DNA of 64,000 bases from Primulina eburnea (lineage: Eukaryota; Streptophyta; Magnoliopsida; Lamiales; Gesneriaceae), in NCBI RefSeq assembly GCF_022965805.1, contig NC_133108.1, positions 19,418,056-19,482,055 on the forward strand. Reading direction: 5' to 3'. Shown here one piece after another: positions 11,564 through 23,127 of this stretch (positions are counted from its first letter, which is position 1; the number at the start of each line of letters is the position of its first letter). The notes beneath the pieces were generated by a model. That model had not been told where the DNA came from. It ran no database searches and worked only from the letters and a program-made list of their open reading frames with translations. Made by a program: the position numbers and the translations under genes.

Positions 11564-13220
11564 AGTGGTCATATGATCAACCATGGCTCGATCTAGACAT
11601 GATGAAGTGTTGTATGAACCAAGGTTAAGGGCTAAAAGCCAACCAAGATCCATCCAAAACCTCAAGAGCCGAAACTCACTAAAAAATATAGGAAAATGAA
11701 ACCGAGGTACATGTGTTTGTTTTGTTTTAAAAATTGATAGGACCATGAACCAAGACATGAAAGGTCATCTTGGTCACATCCTGAACATACTAAGGAAGGG
11801 TTCTAACCATGGTTACCGGCCTTGGACCAACCATGATTCGAACACCTGCCTTCGACAACCAAGAATCCAAAAATCGAGACTCAACTCGCAACGATTGAAG
11901 AAGTTTCTGTCAAGTCTTCGTCCAGAGGCTAGGGGCTTGAACTAATGGACCAACATGACTCCAATGCACCCTAGTACATGCCTAGATGCAGCCTCAAACG
12001 CCTGGAACCGAGCCAACCTCCTGAAACCCCAAAACCAAAAAAACCGTGAAGTACAAGTGGGAGGGCCGAAAAATCTCTGCAGTATTTTTCGAAAGTTTTT
12101 ATAAAATTTTCGGTTTTTGCTTAATGATTTAAGAACATAACATGGTTTAAAAATATATATATGACTTGATTGAAGAGAAAAAAATAACATATACATGCCT
12201 GGAATTTGTTTATGAAAGAAAACAAATAATACGACGAACACGGCGCGGTGGAGACGAAGTTACTTTTCTTTTATACTTTTCTCTCTTCTTTCTCCCTTTA
12301 TGGCTCACGATTTTTGTGAGGTTTTCTCTGAAATTTTTGGTGGAATGGTGCAGAGGGAAGGCTAGAAAATGAATGGGAAAGTTGCAAAATAAATGGGGAT
12401 TGAATGGCAAGATAAAATATTTCTATCCTTAAGTTTGAGAGATAAGGAAATGATATGATATTATTTGATTTGAGGGAGTGTGATGACCAAATTCTTCTTA
12501 TCAAATTAAGGTAGAAATATTTCTTAATTATGAATTTTTTTGGTGATTAAAAGTGAGCGAATTATCTACCAAGAAAGGATAAGGAAATGAATTAAAATGG
12601 AGATTTGCCAAACTTAATTAAATCTTTAGGAGGGGTGGCCGAATTCTAGCAATTAAATGGAGGTAGAATATTGCTAAATTCTTGAATTTTAACTCTTTAA
12701 AGTTTTAAACACTTATTATGTATTTTAATGAAATAATAATTAATTTGGGATAGAACTTTTCTTGTATGCATGGAAAATTCTCCAAATAAATTACTAATTA
12801 CAATTTCTTAAATAAAATAATCCTAGATTAACTTATCTCAATTGGTCACACATTTTAATTTATGCTTTTAACTAATTATTGGAGATAAAAGAATTTATTT
12901 ACTGCTTATCTCTAATTAATTAAATAAATCTTTAAACATCCTTTTACATTAAAATAACTTATTCTTTGGCTTAAATTAAATTAAGAATATTTTCTTACTA
13001 TTAAATTTTATCTCAATACTCCAACTTCAGTACGGCCTCGCTTATTTAACCGAAAAGATAAAAACTAAACTTCTGCTATTAAAATAAATGATCAGGACTA
13101 AACAAATTTTAAAATGCTTTAAATATAAAATAAATAATTTAAATAAATGATCATTTTAATTTTAAATAATAGTAATTATGCATGGCTAATACGTAGTCTA
13201 ATTTATCTGGTTCTATAACT
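11564..13220 (-). repeat. GYP-Z LTR, proximal part
   Basis: This continues the LTR interrupted at 2126 once COP-1 and one TSD copy are removed. It ends at 13220 next to a C-rich run (the PPT on the minus strand). Segments such as 'ctaaaagccaaccaaga' occur both here (about 11632) and in the distal part (about 1828), so the LTR has degenerate internal repeats. The terminal base departs from the expected CA. No coding sequence is supported; the short open frames are not conserved with anything. Confidence 0.6.
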
Positions 13221-13253
13221 CTCCCCCCCTTAAAAGAAATTTTGTCCTCGAAA
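13221..13253 (-). promoter_or_regulatory. GYP-Z polypurine tract and 'GAGGACAAAATTTC' block
   Basis: On the minus strand the sequence after the pol stop reads TTTCGAGGACAAAATTTC, then AAGGGGGGGAG, then the LTR. The same 'cgaggacgaa(a)ttc...aggaggggag' arrangement ends TEK-1, which supports the assignment. Confidence 0.75.
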
Positions 13254-14664
13254 TTAAAACTTACCGAATAACTCGGGATACCGACTCCTCATTTCTGGCT
13301 CAGATTCCCACATAGCTTCTTGCTCAGAATGATTAAGCCATTTGACTTTCACTAGTTTGACCAGTTTGTTCCAAAGCTTCTGCTCATGTCTGCCTAAGAT
13401 TTGCACTGGTCTTTCTTCATAAGACAGGTTCGGAGTGAGCTGCAACGGTTCAAAATTCAGGACATGCAAATGATTCGCCATATACTTCCTCAGCATAGAG
13501 ACATGGAACACATTGTGTACTCCGGCCAGATTCGGCAGAAGAACAACACGATAAGCTAACGTCCCAACCCTGTCGAGGATCTCAAATGGTCCGATGAATC
13601 TCGGACTAAGCTTTCCTTTCTTCCCGAATCGCATGACACCTTTCATAGGTGTTATCTTCACGAAATCATGGTCGCCAACGGCAAACTCTAGGTCTCTCCT
13701 CCTCTGAACCGCATAACTCTTCTGTCGACTCTGAGCAGTCCTCAACCTATCACGAATCTTGACTACTACATCGGTAGTCTGCTGAATAATCTTCGGACCC
13801 AATTCCGATCTCTCCCCTACTTAATCCCAATGAATAGGAGATCTACACTTACGACCGTACAGTGCTTCATATGGAGCCATACCTATAGACGACTGAAAAC
13901 TGTTGTTATAGGTGAACTCCACCAATGGTAACTTCGAATCCAAACTCCCTGAGAAATCGATGACACATGCACGGAGAAGATCCTCCAAACTCTGGATAAC
14001 TCTCTCTGATTGACCATCCGTCTGAGGATGGAAGGCTGTGCTAAACAATAACTTTGTACCCACAGAACAGACTCTTCCAAAATGAGGAAGTGAATCTAGG
14101 ATCTCGGTCAGACACTATAGAAACGGGAATACCATGAAGTCTGACTATCTCTCGGATATACAACTCTGCATACTGAATCATGGTGAAAGTCGTCTTGGTA
14201 GGAAAGAAGTGCGCTGATTTGGTAAGACGATCAACAATCACCCAAATAGCATTCGACCCTCTGGCTGACTTCGGCAAACCTACCATGAAGTCCATGGTAA
14301 TATTCTCCCACTTCCACTTGGGAATAGCAAGAGGCTTGAGCAAACCTGCAGGTCTCTGATGCCCCGCTTTCACTAGCTGACACGTCAGACACTTGGATAC
14401 GAAACGTTTGATATCCTTCTTCATTCAAGGCCACCAATACAACAACTGTAGGTCTTTGTAAATATTCGTACTCCCAGGATGAATAGAGTACGACGACATG
14501 TGGGCCTCGGATAAAATATCTGCTCGAATAGAATCACTGATAGGAACCCACATTCTGTCTCGATATCTCACAATACCGTCGCTAACTGTATACAAAATAC
14601 TCCTTTGGCCTCATCTCTCAGCCTCCACTTCGCCAACTGCTCATCTGCTGACTGACCACTGTAC
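13254..14664 (-). pseudogene. pol: GYP-Z pol: integrase and C-terminal chromodomain region, truncated
   Basis: This is the minus-strand 3' part of a Ty3/gypsy polyprotein. In order: decayed RNase H/integrase linker, zinc site ('SEAHMSSYSIHPG' to 'CLTCQ'), integrase core ('ITMDFMVGLP', '[10 protein letters not shown]', '[13 protein letters not shown]'), the '[14 protein letters not shown]' block, and a chromodomain-like tail ending 'RYPELF'. Lesions: stop at 14425-14427, a frameshift near 14070, and a stop at 13821-13823. The RT, protease and gag parts are absent. The sequence ends abruptly at about 14664 against the integrase-derived array. Similarity to TEK-1 Pol places it among Tekay-like chromoviruses. 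Confidence 0.85.
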
Positions 14665-16856
14665 TGATGGACAAACTGAAGTTGTCAATCAAACGTTGGT
14701 AACACTTTTGCGTGCTATTCTTAGAAAGAACTTGGATTGACATTTCTAGGGACTTTATTTTGGGGTTGCCTAGGACTAAGAAGGGGAGGGATTCTATTTT
14801 TGTTGTTGTGGATAGATTCTCTAAGATGGCACATTTTATAGCTTGTCATAAAACAGATGATGCTCCAAACATTGCGGATTTGTTCTTTAGAGAAGTCGTT
14901 AGGTTGCATGGCATGCCTAGGATCGCGATGTTAAATTCTTGAGTTACTTTTTGAAAACTTTATGGGCTAAACTTGGCACAAAATTGTTGTTTCTTCTACT
15001 TGTCAACCACAAACGGATGGACAAATTGAAGTTGTCAATAGAACTTTGAGAACACTTTTGCGTGCTATTCTTTAAAAGAACTTGGATTGACATTTCTATG
15101 GACTTTATTTTTGGGTTGCCTAGGACTATGAAGGGGAGGGATTCTATTTTTGTTGTTGTGGATAGATTCTCCAAGATGGCACATTTTTAGCTTGTCATAA
15201 AACCGATTATTCTTCAAACATTGCGGATTTGTTCTTTAGAGAAGTCGTTAGGTTGCATGGCATGCCTAGGAATATTGTTTCTGTTCGCGATGTTAAATTC
15301 TCGAGTTACTTTTGGAAGAATTTATGGGCTAAACTTGGCACAAAATTGTTGTTTTCTACTACTTTTCATCCTCAAACGGATGGACAAACTGAAGTTGTCA
15401 ATAGAACTTTGGGAACACTTTTGCGTGCTATTCTTAAAAAGAACTTGGATTGACATTTCTATGGACTTTTTTTTTTGTCGCCTAGGACTAAGAAGGGGAG
15501 GGATTCTATTTTTGTTGTTGTGGATAGATTCTCTAAGTTGGCACATTTTATAGTTTGTCATAAAACCGATGATGCTTCAAACATTGCGGATTTTTTCTTT
15601 AGAGAAGTCGTTAGGTTGCATGGTATGCCTAAGACTATTGATTTTGGTTGCGATGTTAAATTCTTGACTTACTTTTGGAAGACTTTATGGGCTAAACTTG
15701 GCACAAAATTGTTGTTTTCTACTACTTGTCATCCTCAAACTGATGGACAAACTGAAGTTGTCAATAGATTTTTGGGAACACTTTTGCGTGTTACTCTTAA
15801 AAAGAACTTGGATTGACATTTCTATGGACTTTATTTTGGGGTTGCCTAGGACTAAGAAGGGGAAGGATTCTATTTTTGTTGTTGTGGATAGATTCTCTAA
15901 GATGGAACATTTTATAGCTTGTCATAAAACCGATGATGCTTCAAACATGGCGGATTTGTTCTTTAGGGAAGTCGTTAGGTTGCATGGCATGCCTAGGACT
16001 ATTGATTCTGGTCGCGATGTTAAATTCTTGAGTTACTTTTGGAATACTTTATGGGCTAAACTTGGCACAAAATTGTTGTTTTCTACTACTTGTCATCTTC
16101 AAACGGATGGAAAAACCGAAGTTGTCAATAGAACTTTGGGAACACTTTTGCGTGCTATTCTTAAAAAGAACTCTGATTGACATTTCTATGGACTTTATTT
16201 TGGGGTTGACTAGGACTAAGAAGGGGAGGGATTCTATTTTTGTTGTTGTGGATAGATTCTCTAAGATGGCACATTTTATAGGTTGTCATAAAACCGATGA
16301 TGCTTCAAACATTGCGGATTTGTTCTTTAGAGAAGTCGTTAGGTTGCATGGCATGCCTAGGACTATTGTTTCTGGTCGCGATGTTAAATTTTTGAGTTAC
16401 TTTTGGAAGACTTTATGGGCTAAACTTGGCACAAAATTGTTGTCTTCTACTATTTGTCATCCTCAAATGGATGGACAAACTGAAGTTGTCAATAGAACTT
16501 TGGGAACACTTTTGCGTGCTATTCTTAAAAAGAACTTGGATTGACATTTCTATGGACTTTATTTTGGGGTTGCCTAGGACTAAGAAGGGGAGGGATTCTA
16601 TTTTGTCGTTGTGGATAGATTCTCTAAGATGGCACATTTTATAGCTTGTCATAAAACCGATGATGCTTCAAACATTGCGGATTTGTTCTTTAGAGAAGTC
16701 GTTAGGTTGCATGGCATGCCTAGGACTATTGTTTCTGGTAGCGATGTTAAATTCTTGAGTTACTTTTGCAAGACTTTATGGGCTAAACTTGGCACAAAAT
16801 TGTTGTTTTCTACTACTTGTAATCTTCAAACGGATGGACAAACTGAAGCTGTCAAT
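14663..16856 (+). repeat. Tandem array of a ~364-bp unit derived from a chromovirus integrase core
   Basis: The block 'gatggacaaactgaag' recurs at 14666, 15016, 15379, 15742, 16106, 16470 and 16833, giving six head-to-tail units of 363-364 bp (the first is 350 bp). Each unit translates from '[19 protein letters not shown]' through '[12 protein letters not shown]', '[15 protein letters not shown]' and '[12 protein letters not shown]' to 'LLRAILKKN', then joins straight back to the next 'W.DISMDF'. Because 364 is not divisible by 3, the frame shifts at every junction, so no poly-integrase can be made. Where active integrases have SDRD, readable units have SGRD or another residue at the catalytic Asp. 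The sequence differs from the integrases of the surrounding elements. The array is cut at 16856 by TEK-2. Confidence 0.92.
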
Positions 16857-16915
16857 TGTAATAGCCTAGCCCGGTGTACGGTACGGTTTAAGTTTTAGTA
16901 TGGTTATGGATTAAT
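16857..16915 (+). repeat. TEK-2 5' LTR, first 59 bp
   Basis: It starts with the same TGTAATAGCC(T/G)AGCCCGG sequence as the intact LTR at 16916. It ends in TTAAT, the TSD created by TEK-1. Confidence 0.88.
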
Positions 16916-18535
16916 TGTAATAGCCGAGCCCGGTGTACGGTACGGTTTAAGCTTTATTGTGTTAATTGGGTTATGTGATTAGATGATTATAGTTGTGTTT
17001 TGGGCTATAGTATTATTGGTTATTATTTATTTGAGGTGTTAGTTGGTGTTGATTGTTCGTTTCAGCGTTTCGAATCGATTTTTAGTTGTTTTGTTACTGT
17101 TCATTGCCGTGAGTAGAGTGCACCCGCGCTCTTAGATGAGTGCCCCCGCGGTGTACTATTCATGATTTTGGTTTTGGAGGGCCGTGGCATCACCGCACCC
17201 GCGGCAGTGCAAGGACCGCACCCGCGGTGAGACCGCACCCGCGGTAATTGTAGCACCGCACCCGCGGTGTTCGTGCATGGGATTTATTTTGGTTGCCGTG
17301 AGCTTAGCGCACCCGCGGTGCTTGTGTTGGCGCACCCGCGGTGTAAGTATGGGCGAGATATTTAGCTACTTTTTGGGTGTTGTTGGCCATACCTTATCCA
17401 TTTCTTTCCCTTCCATTCGAGACTTCCCTCCATTGGCAAGGGTTTTCATCCATTTCTTTAGCTTCCTACCTTTGATTCTTGGAGTTATTTGGATTTCCGA
17501 CTTGAGATCATCGTTCTCCGTGGTATAAGGAAGCTTAGGTAAGTTTTTGGTGCGATTCTAATGAGGTTTCGAGTTAAGGGTTATTTTGGATTTGATGTTT
17601 TGATGGTTCTATGGATTATTTAGCATGGACTCTTGGATTTAGTCTTGATATTTGTGTTATTTATGGAATATTGTTGTAGGTGGTGTACCAAGAGTATAGT
17701 TGGAGGTGTTCTATTGGTTTGTAAGTGGAATTTCATCCTTTTTGCTCACATGATATTATATGTATTGTGTTTTAAAGGTTTCAAAGTGTTATTCCCTTCC
17801 ATTGATCCATTGTTATGTATTGATTTCATTGATTATCTATTGGAGGCATTGATGTCTCACTATTGTTAAAAAGGGAATACAAGAGATATTATGAGATTGC
17901 GAAACGACGGCCTTAAATGCTATTGAGAATTCAAATGTTTTATTGGATTGATTAATCATAGCCATAGCATTGCATGCAATTAGATGATCATCGACCATAG
18001 GCTTTTATCCCCTCACAGTTATCGATTTATATCGATGGGATATTGGCAACCACAGTCACAGATACTATTGATATCAATCCAACCATAGAAAAGAGAAATA
18101 CCATCGTTTTGCTATCTATTGCCATTGCTATTGCTACAGTTATTGCTACGTTATTCATGTTTCAGAGTTGATGGTATTTATGATTTCAAAGTCATGTTTT
18201 ACAGTGTATATTATGTATCATTGCTATGTAAGAGTTCCACTTGCTGAGATTTATTCTCATTTCAGTTATTTTCATGTGATGCAGATAAGAGCGACGGACC
18301 GGGACGTTGACTGTGGATGGGGGTCATATGCATACGAAGATTGGAAGGATGATTATTTTGTACCATTTTGTAACATGATCACACTAATGATATTTTGTAT
18401 TTTATTATGTCATTGGAATGATCATGTTGTTATTTTGTAAACACTTTTATAAAATGTATCTTGAAACTCCTTCCATGTTTGAAAGAAAATTTTAAATTCC
18501 GCTGTATTTTAATTGTATCGGGTCAGGGTGTCACA
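16916..18535 (+). repeat. TEK-1 5' LTR
   Basis: 1620 bp, TGTAATAGCCGAGCCC...GGGTGTCACA. It contains an eight-box ACCGCACCCGCGGT array at 17117-17342, a pyrimidine-rich stretch after it, and near the end 'attttaaattccgctg', shared by all Tekay LTRs here and probably the R/U5 side. It should act as promoter and 5' processing signal for TEK-1. Confidence 0.95.
17117..17342 (+). promoter_or_regulatory. Phased GC-box array in the TEK-1 5' LTR
   Basis: Eight copies of ACCGCACCCGCGGT or close variants start at 17117, 17139, 17192, 17215, 17232, 17255, 17306 and 17329. Spacings are 22, 53, 23, 17, 23, 51, 23: four pairs with constant 22-23-bp internal spacing. Each box is an inverted repeat ACCGC...GCGGT around an asymmetric ACCC, and all boxes point the same way. 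A regulatory role is inferred from conservation of the layout. Confidence 0.8.
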
Positions 18536-18540
18536 TTTAG

Positions 18541-18552
18541 TGGTATCAGAGC
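18541..18552 (+). promoter_or_regulatory. TEK-1 primer-binding site
   Basis: TGGTATCAGAGC, five bases after the LTR end, is a perfect match to the usual tRNA-iMet PBS. Confidence 0.95.
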
Positions 18553-18668
18553 GGTGTTCTTCGGACCAATGCATATGACTTCGTCTACTTTCAACTGTCC
18601 GGGTATGTTTTCTTGCATCTATCCATTGTTATATTTATTGATTGGTGTCTTGTGAGCAATTGTAGAGT

Positions 18669-21600
18669 ATGCCTCCTAAGCGTAAGGCGGCAGAGGGTGA
18701 GGATAGTTCCTCCTCGAGAGTTGTCGACGAGTTCGGCAAGTTGCTTAAGGAGCAGGCTAAGGTGCATAGCGATCAGATTCAGCAGTTGCTCAGATTGCAA
18801 GGAGCAGGACAGGGTCGAGGCCAAGTGAGAGGTCAAGTTGCTCAGGCTGTTGGCACTGATGCCGTCTTTTCTTCTTTTAAGAGAATGGATCCACCGGAAT
18901 TCGCAGGTAGCACCGATCCTCTAGTTGCTGTCGAGTGGGTCAAGGCGCTTGAAGCTATCTTCGATCATCTCCAGTATGAGGACAAAGACAGGATTAGCTG
19001 TGCAGTGTTCATGTTGGTTAAGGCTGCCCGCATTTGGTGGAATGCTACGAAAGTTGGAGTTGATGTTGCGACACTGAAGTGGTCAGAGTTCACTGACTTG
19101 TTCTACGACAAGTATTTCCCCGACGCACTTCGAGCGAGGAAGGTTACGGAGTTCTTGGAACTTAGACAGGGGAGCTTGGATGTTGGCCAGTATATTCTGA
19201 AGTTTGAGGAAGGTTGCCTATTTGCTCCGTATATTGCTTCGAACGACAAGGACAAGGGCGCTCATTTCATTCGAGGCCTTAGAGCGGAGATTCGTCGTGA
19301 TATCAACATGTCCAAAGCTGTTACTTTCAAGGAGATTGTGTCCAAAGCATTGTTGGCCGAGCAAGACGAGAAGGACATCGCCAGGGAGAGGCAGGAGAGA
19401 CACCAGGCCATTGCTCAGAGAGGCCAGGGTTCGAATCAGAGGGGCAGGGATCGTTTCAAGGGCAAGGGCAAGATGGAGCCGAGTTCTAGACCACCGCCAG
19501 TTCCATTTGATCCCGAGAAGCCACTGTGTCCAAAGTGTGGTAAGCATCATCGAGGAGAGTGCAGATTGGGCACTCATACTTGTTTTCGTTGTGGCGCGGC
19601 GGGCCACGTTGCTAGGAATTGCCCGAGGGGAGATAGCCAAGGGAAGGTGCAGGGTCGTATCTTTGCGATGACCAAGGAAGGTATTAATCGTGATTCTTCA
19701 TTGATCTCTAGTACTATTTTGATTTCAGGCAGAGTAGCTACTACTTTGATTGATACTGGTGCTACTCATTCTTTTATGTCTGAATTATTTTTGAGATCTT
19801 TGGGTATAGTTCCTTCTGTTCTTCCCATTCAGCTTAATGTTGTTTTACCTTCGGGGGATGTCTTGTGCCCGACATCAATTGTCTTTGCGTGCCCTGTTCG
19901 TATTGAGGAGCAAGTTGTATTCGCTGATTTGATTGTTATCCCTATGGTTGCCTTCGATGTTATTCTTGGCATGGATTGGCTTTCGACTTACCGTGCAGTT
20001 ATTGATTGTGTTGCTAAGAAGGTGACTTTTGCAGATGATGGCCAGGGAGGAGCGCTCGCCAGCACAGGTACTTCGCTGGTCCTTCCTTTTATTTCTTGCT
20101 TTGAGGCTGAGAGATTGTTGTGTAGAGGTTGCGATGGGTTTCTTGCTTCTATTGTGGATGTTGATAGATTGATTAAGTTGAATGTAGATGATATTGATGT
20201 GGTGAGAGAGTTTGCTGATGTGTTTGAGGATGATGTTCCGGGTTTGCCGCCGGATAGAGATGTTGAGTTTGTGATCGATTTAGCTCCAGGTACGGTTCCT
20301 ATTTCTAAGGCTCCGTACCGGATGGCCCCTACCGAGATGAAGGAATTGAAGACTCAGTTGCAGGATCTTTTAGACAAGGGCTTTATTCGTCCGAGTTCTT
20401 CGCCTTGGGGAGCTCCGGTTCTATTTGTCAAGAAGAAGGATGGTTCTTTGCGACTGTGTATCGACTACAGGGAGCTTAACAAAGTAACTGTCAAGAACAA
20501 GTATCCGTTGCCTCGGATAGATGATTTGTTTGATCAGCTCCATGGTGCTACTGTGTTCTCGAAGATTGATCTTCGGTCTGGCTACTATCAGTTGAAGGTT
20601 AGGGAGTCTGATATCCCTAAGACAGCTTTCCGGACCAGGTACGGTCACTATGAGTTTCTTGTCATGTCTTTTGGGTTGACCAATGCCCCTTCAGTCTTCA
20701 TGGATCTGATGAACCGTGTGTTCAAGCCTTATCTGGATAGCTTCGTTATTGTTTTCATCGACGATATCCTGATCTATTCCAAATCCAGAGAGCTTCATGC
20801 AGAGCATCTCAGAGTGGTGCTTCAGTTGTTGCGAGAGAAGAGGTTGTTTGCCAAGTTGAAGAAGTGTGAGTTTTGGCTAGATCAGATTTCTTTTCTAGGC
20901 CATGTGGTTTCGAGAGATGGCATTGCTGTTGATCCGTTGAAGATAGAGGCGATTCGGAGTTGGCCTATTCCTACCACTGTTTCTGAGGTACGCAGTTTCC
21001 TCGGTTTGGCGGGTTACTATCGTCGTTTCATTTCAGGTTTCTCCAAGATTGCCCTGCCATTGTCCAATCTGACGAGGAAGACTGTGAAGTTCGAGTGGTC
21101 TATCGATTGCCAGAGTGCATTTCAGGAGTTGAAGGACAGATTGACGACAGCTCCTGTTCTTTCTTTGCCCAGTGGTTCAGAGGATTTTGTGGTCTATACC
21201 GATGCGTCGAAGAGAGGCCTTGGTGCAGTGTTGATGCAGCGAGGTAAGGTCATTGCCTATGCGTCTCGCCAGTTGAAGGATTATGAGAAGAATTATCCGA
21301 CGCACGATTTGGAGCTTGCAGCTGTGGTTTTCGCCCTTAAGATTTGGAGACATTATCTGTATGGCGAAAAGTGTGAGATCTTCACAGACCACAAGAGTTT
21401 GAAGTATCTGTTCTCGCAGAAAGAGCTCAATATGCGACAGAGGAGGTGGTTAGAGCTTGTCAAGGATTACGATGTGACGATCAGTTATCACCCAGGGAAG
21501 GCGAATGTTGTGGCTGATGCTTTGAGCCGCAAGTCGAGTGCTTCATTGAGTTCTTTGATTCAGAGACCATTGTTGATGGATTTGCAGAGAGAGGAGATTG

Positions 21601-23087
21601 ATCTGGTGATTCCAGGGACCATTGCTCGCTTTTCAGCGTTGGTCATTCGATCTACATTGACGGACAGGATCCGTAGAGAGCAGTCGACTGATGTTCAGTT
21701 GGCAGAGTTGAGAGCTAGAGCCGAGGCTAGAGGGAATTCAGAGTTTAGTCTGAATGGTGATGATTTGGTAACTTTCAGAGGCCGCATTTGTGTTCCTTCT
21801 GGCGACGATATTCGTAGAGACGTCTTGACAGAGGCTCATACCGCACCTTATTCGATTCATCCAGGCAGTACGAAGATGTATCAGGATCTTCGTCGACTCT
21901 ACTGGTGGCCAGGTATGAAGAGAGATATTGCTTTGTTCATTTCTCAGTGCCTTACTTGTCAGCAGGTAAAGATTGAGCACCAGAGACCTGCTGGGACATT
22001 GCTTTCTTTGCCGATTCCTCAGTGGAAGTGGGAGCATATCACTATGGATTTCGTGACTGGTTTACCCAGGACGCAGAAGGGTTTCAATTCCATTTGGGTT
22101 ATTGTTGATAGATTGACCAAGTCAGCGCACTTTCTCCCAGTCAAGACGACGTATTCGATTTCTCAGTATGCCGAGGATTACATTGCAGAGATTGTTAGAC
22201 TTCATGGTGTGCCCGTGTCGATTGTGTCTGATCGTGACCCTAGATTTACCTCAGAGTTCTGGAAGAGTTTGCACAGAGCTATGGGTTCTCGATTAGCTTT
22301 CAGTACAGCTTATCATCCTCAGAGCGACGGTCAGTCAGAGAGAGTCATTCAGATTCTGGAGGATATGCTCAGAGCTTGTACTATTGACTATTCTGGTAGC
22401 TGGGATTCCAAGTTGCCTCTTGTGGAGTTCACGTACAACAATAGCTACCAGGCGACGATTGGCATGGCACCGTTTGAGGCACTTTATGGCAGGAAGTGCA
22501 GATCCCCTTTGTTTTGGGATGAGGTTGGAGAGAGGAAGATGTTGGGTCCCGAGTTGGTCCAGCAGACTGCCGATGTTGTTGCAGTTATCAGAGAGAGGAT
22601 GAAGACTGCTCAGTCCAGACAGAAGAGCTATGCAGACGTTCGTCGTAGACCTTTGCAGTTCGAGGTTGGCGATCATGTTTTTCTGAAGATAGCACCTCTC
22701 AAGGGTGTGATGCGATTTGGCAAGAAGGGCAAGTTGAGCCCTAGATTCATTGGTCCATTCGAGGTATTGGACAGAGTGGGTGACCGAGCCTACAGATTAT
22801 CCCTACCGCCCGATCTTGACAGAGTCCATAATGTGTTTCACGTATCGATGCTCAGGAAGTATGTTGCAGATCCTTCCCATGTTCTTCGCCATGAGCCATT
22901 GGACTTGACGCCGAGTCTGACTTACCATGAGATTCCGATTCAGATTCTGGATCGCACAGTTAGAGTTCTGAGGAACAAAGAGATCGGCATCGTTAAAGTC
23001 CTTTGGAGGAACCATTTGATTGAGGAGGCTACGTGGGAACCAGAGACTGAGATGAGAGAGAGGCATCCTGAGTTGTTCGTGCCGTGA
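18669..23087 (+). CDS. gag-pol: TEK-1 Gag-Pol polyprotein (1472 aa), intact
   Basis: This single frame supplies all retrotransposition proteins: capsid, protease, reverse transcriptase, RNase H and integrase. ATG 18669 opens [12 protein letters not shown], which is the same start in TEK-2 and TEK-3, with only the PBS and a short leader upstream. Domains by residue: Gag 1-300, including the retrotransposon-gag block; CCHC knuckle C305-C318; protease D362 in [16 protein letters not shown] at 696-699; RNase H D845 in YTDAS; integrase zinc site from H1057 to C1094/C1097; integrase catalytic D1127, D1188 and E1224 (D,D-35-E); '[14 protein letters not shown]' block; chromodomain-like tail about 1420-1468 ([14 protein letters not shown]...EEATWEPE...HPELF). 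No catalytic residue I looked for is missing. The chromodomain type is characteristic of Tekay chromoviruses, which target repeat-rich chromatin. Confidence 0.97.
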   Translation: MPPKRKAAEGEDSSSSRVVDEFGKLLKEQAKVHSDQIQQLLRLQGAGQGRGQVRGQVAQAVGTDAVFSSFKRMDPPEFAGSTDPLVAVEWVKALEAIFDHLQYEDKDRISCAVFMLVKAARIWWNATKVGVDVATLKWSEFTDLFYDKYFPDALRARKVTEFLELRQGSLDVGQYILKFEEGCLFAPYIASNDKDKGAHFIRGLRAEIRRDINMSKAVTFKEIVSKALLAEQDEKDIARERQERHQAIAQRGQGSNQRGRDRFKGKGKMEPSSRPPPVPFDPEKPLCPKCGKHHRGECRLGTHTCFRCGAAGHVARNCPRGDSQGKVQGRIFAMTKEGINRDSSLISSTILISGRVATTLIDTGATHSFMSELFLRSLGIVPSVLPIQLNVVLPSGDVLCPTSIVFACPVRIEEQVVFADLIVIPMVAFDVILGMDWLSTYRAVIDCVAKKVTFADDGQGGALASTGTSLVLPFISCFEAERLLCRGCDGFLASIVDVDRLIKLNVDDIDVVREFADVFEDDVPGLPPDRDVEFVIDLAPGTVPISKAPYRMAPTEMKELKTQLQDLLDKGFIRPSSSPWGAPVLFVKKKDGSLRLCIDYRELNKVTVKNKYPLPRIDDLFDQLHGATVFSKIDLRSGYYQLKVRESDIPKTAFRTRYGHYEFLVMSFGLTNAPSVFMDLMNRVFKPYLDSFVIVFIDDILIYSKSRELHAEHLRVVLQLLREKRLFAKLKKCEFWLDQISFLGHVVSRDGIAVDPLKIEAIRSWPIPTTVSEVRSFLGLAGYYRRFISGFSKIALPLSNLTRKTVKFEWSIDCQSAFQELKDRLTTAPVLSLPSGSEDFVVYTDASKRGLGAVLMQRGKVIAYASRQLKDYEKNYPTHDLELAAVVFALKIWRHYLYGEKCEIFTDHKSLKYLFSQKELNMRQRRWLELVKDYDVTISYHPGKANVVADALSRKSSASLSSLIQRPLLMDLQREEIDLVIPGTIARFSALVIRSTLTDRIRREQSTDVQLAELRARAEARGNSEFSLNGDDLVTFRGRICVPSGDDIRRDVLTEAHTAPYSIHPGSTKMYQDLRRLYWWPGMKRDIALFISQCLTCQQVKIEHQRPAGTLLSLPIPQWKWEHITMDFVTGLPRTQKGFNSIWVIVDRLTKSAHFLPVKTTYSISQYAEDYIAEIVRLHGVPVSIVSDRDPRFTSEFWKSLHRAMGSRLAFSTAYHPQSDGQSERVIQILEDMLRACTIDYSGSWDSKLPLVEFTYNNSYQATIGMAPFEALYGRKCRSPLFWDEVGERKMLGPELVQQTADVVAVIRERMKTAQSRQKSYADVRRRPLQFEVGDHVFLKIAPLKGVMRFGKKGKLSPRFIGPFEVLDRVGDRAYRLSLPPDLDRVHNVFHVSMLRKYVADPSHVLRHEPLDLTPSLTYHEIPIQILDRTVRVLRNKEIGIVKVLWRNHLIEEATWEPETEMRERHPELFVP

Positions 23088-23114
23088 CGTCAATTTCGAG
23101 GACGAAATTCCTCT

Positions 23115-23127
23115 AAGGAGGGGAGAT
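23115..23127 (+). promoter_or_regulatory. TEK-1 polypurine tract
   Basis: AAGGAGGGGAGAT immediately precedes the 3' LTR. The block 'cgaggacgaaattcctc' just upstream is shared with the other gypsy elements of the window. Confidence 0.9.

Noticed and set aside
14712..16898. Overlapping integrase-like frames of 72-160 codons as separate genes
   Set aside because: They are parts of the 364-bp tandem units. Each crosses a unit junction out of frame and lacks the full catalytic triad.
17117..17342. Regularly spaced short GC repeats resembling a CRISPR array
   Set aside because: The window is plant DNA, the boxes are only 14 bp, spacing alternates instead of being constant, and every array lies at the same place in an LTR with no cas genes.
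17184..18440. Short hydrophobic frames in Tekay LTRs (17184, 17633, 18168 and the copies near 23396, 23845, 24380)
   Set aside because: They are duplicated only because the LTR is duplicated. The hydrophobicity reflects T-rich DNA.
18541..18552. TGGTATCAGAGC sequences as tRNA gene ends
   Set aside because: They lie just after LTR ends and no tRNA cloverleaf surrounds them; they are primer-binding sites.
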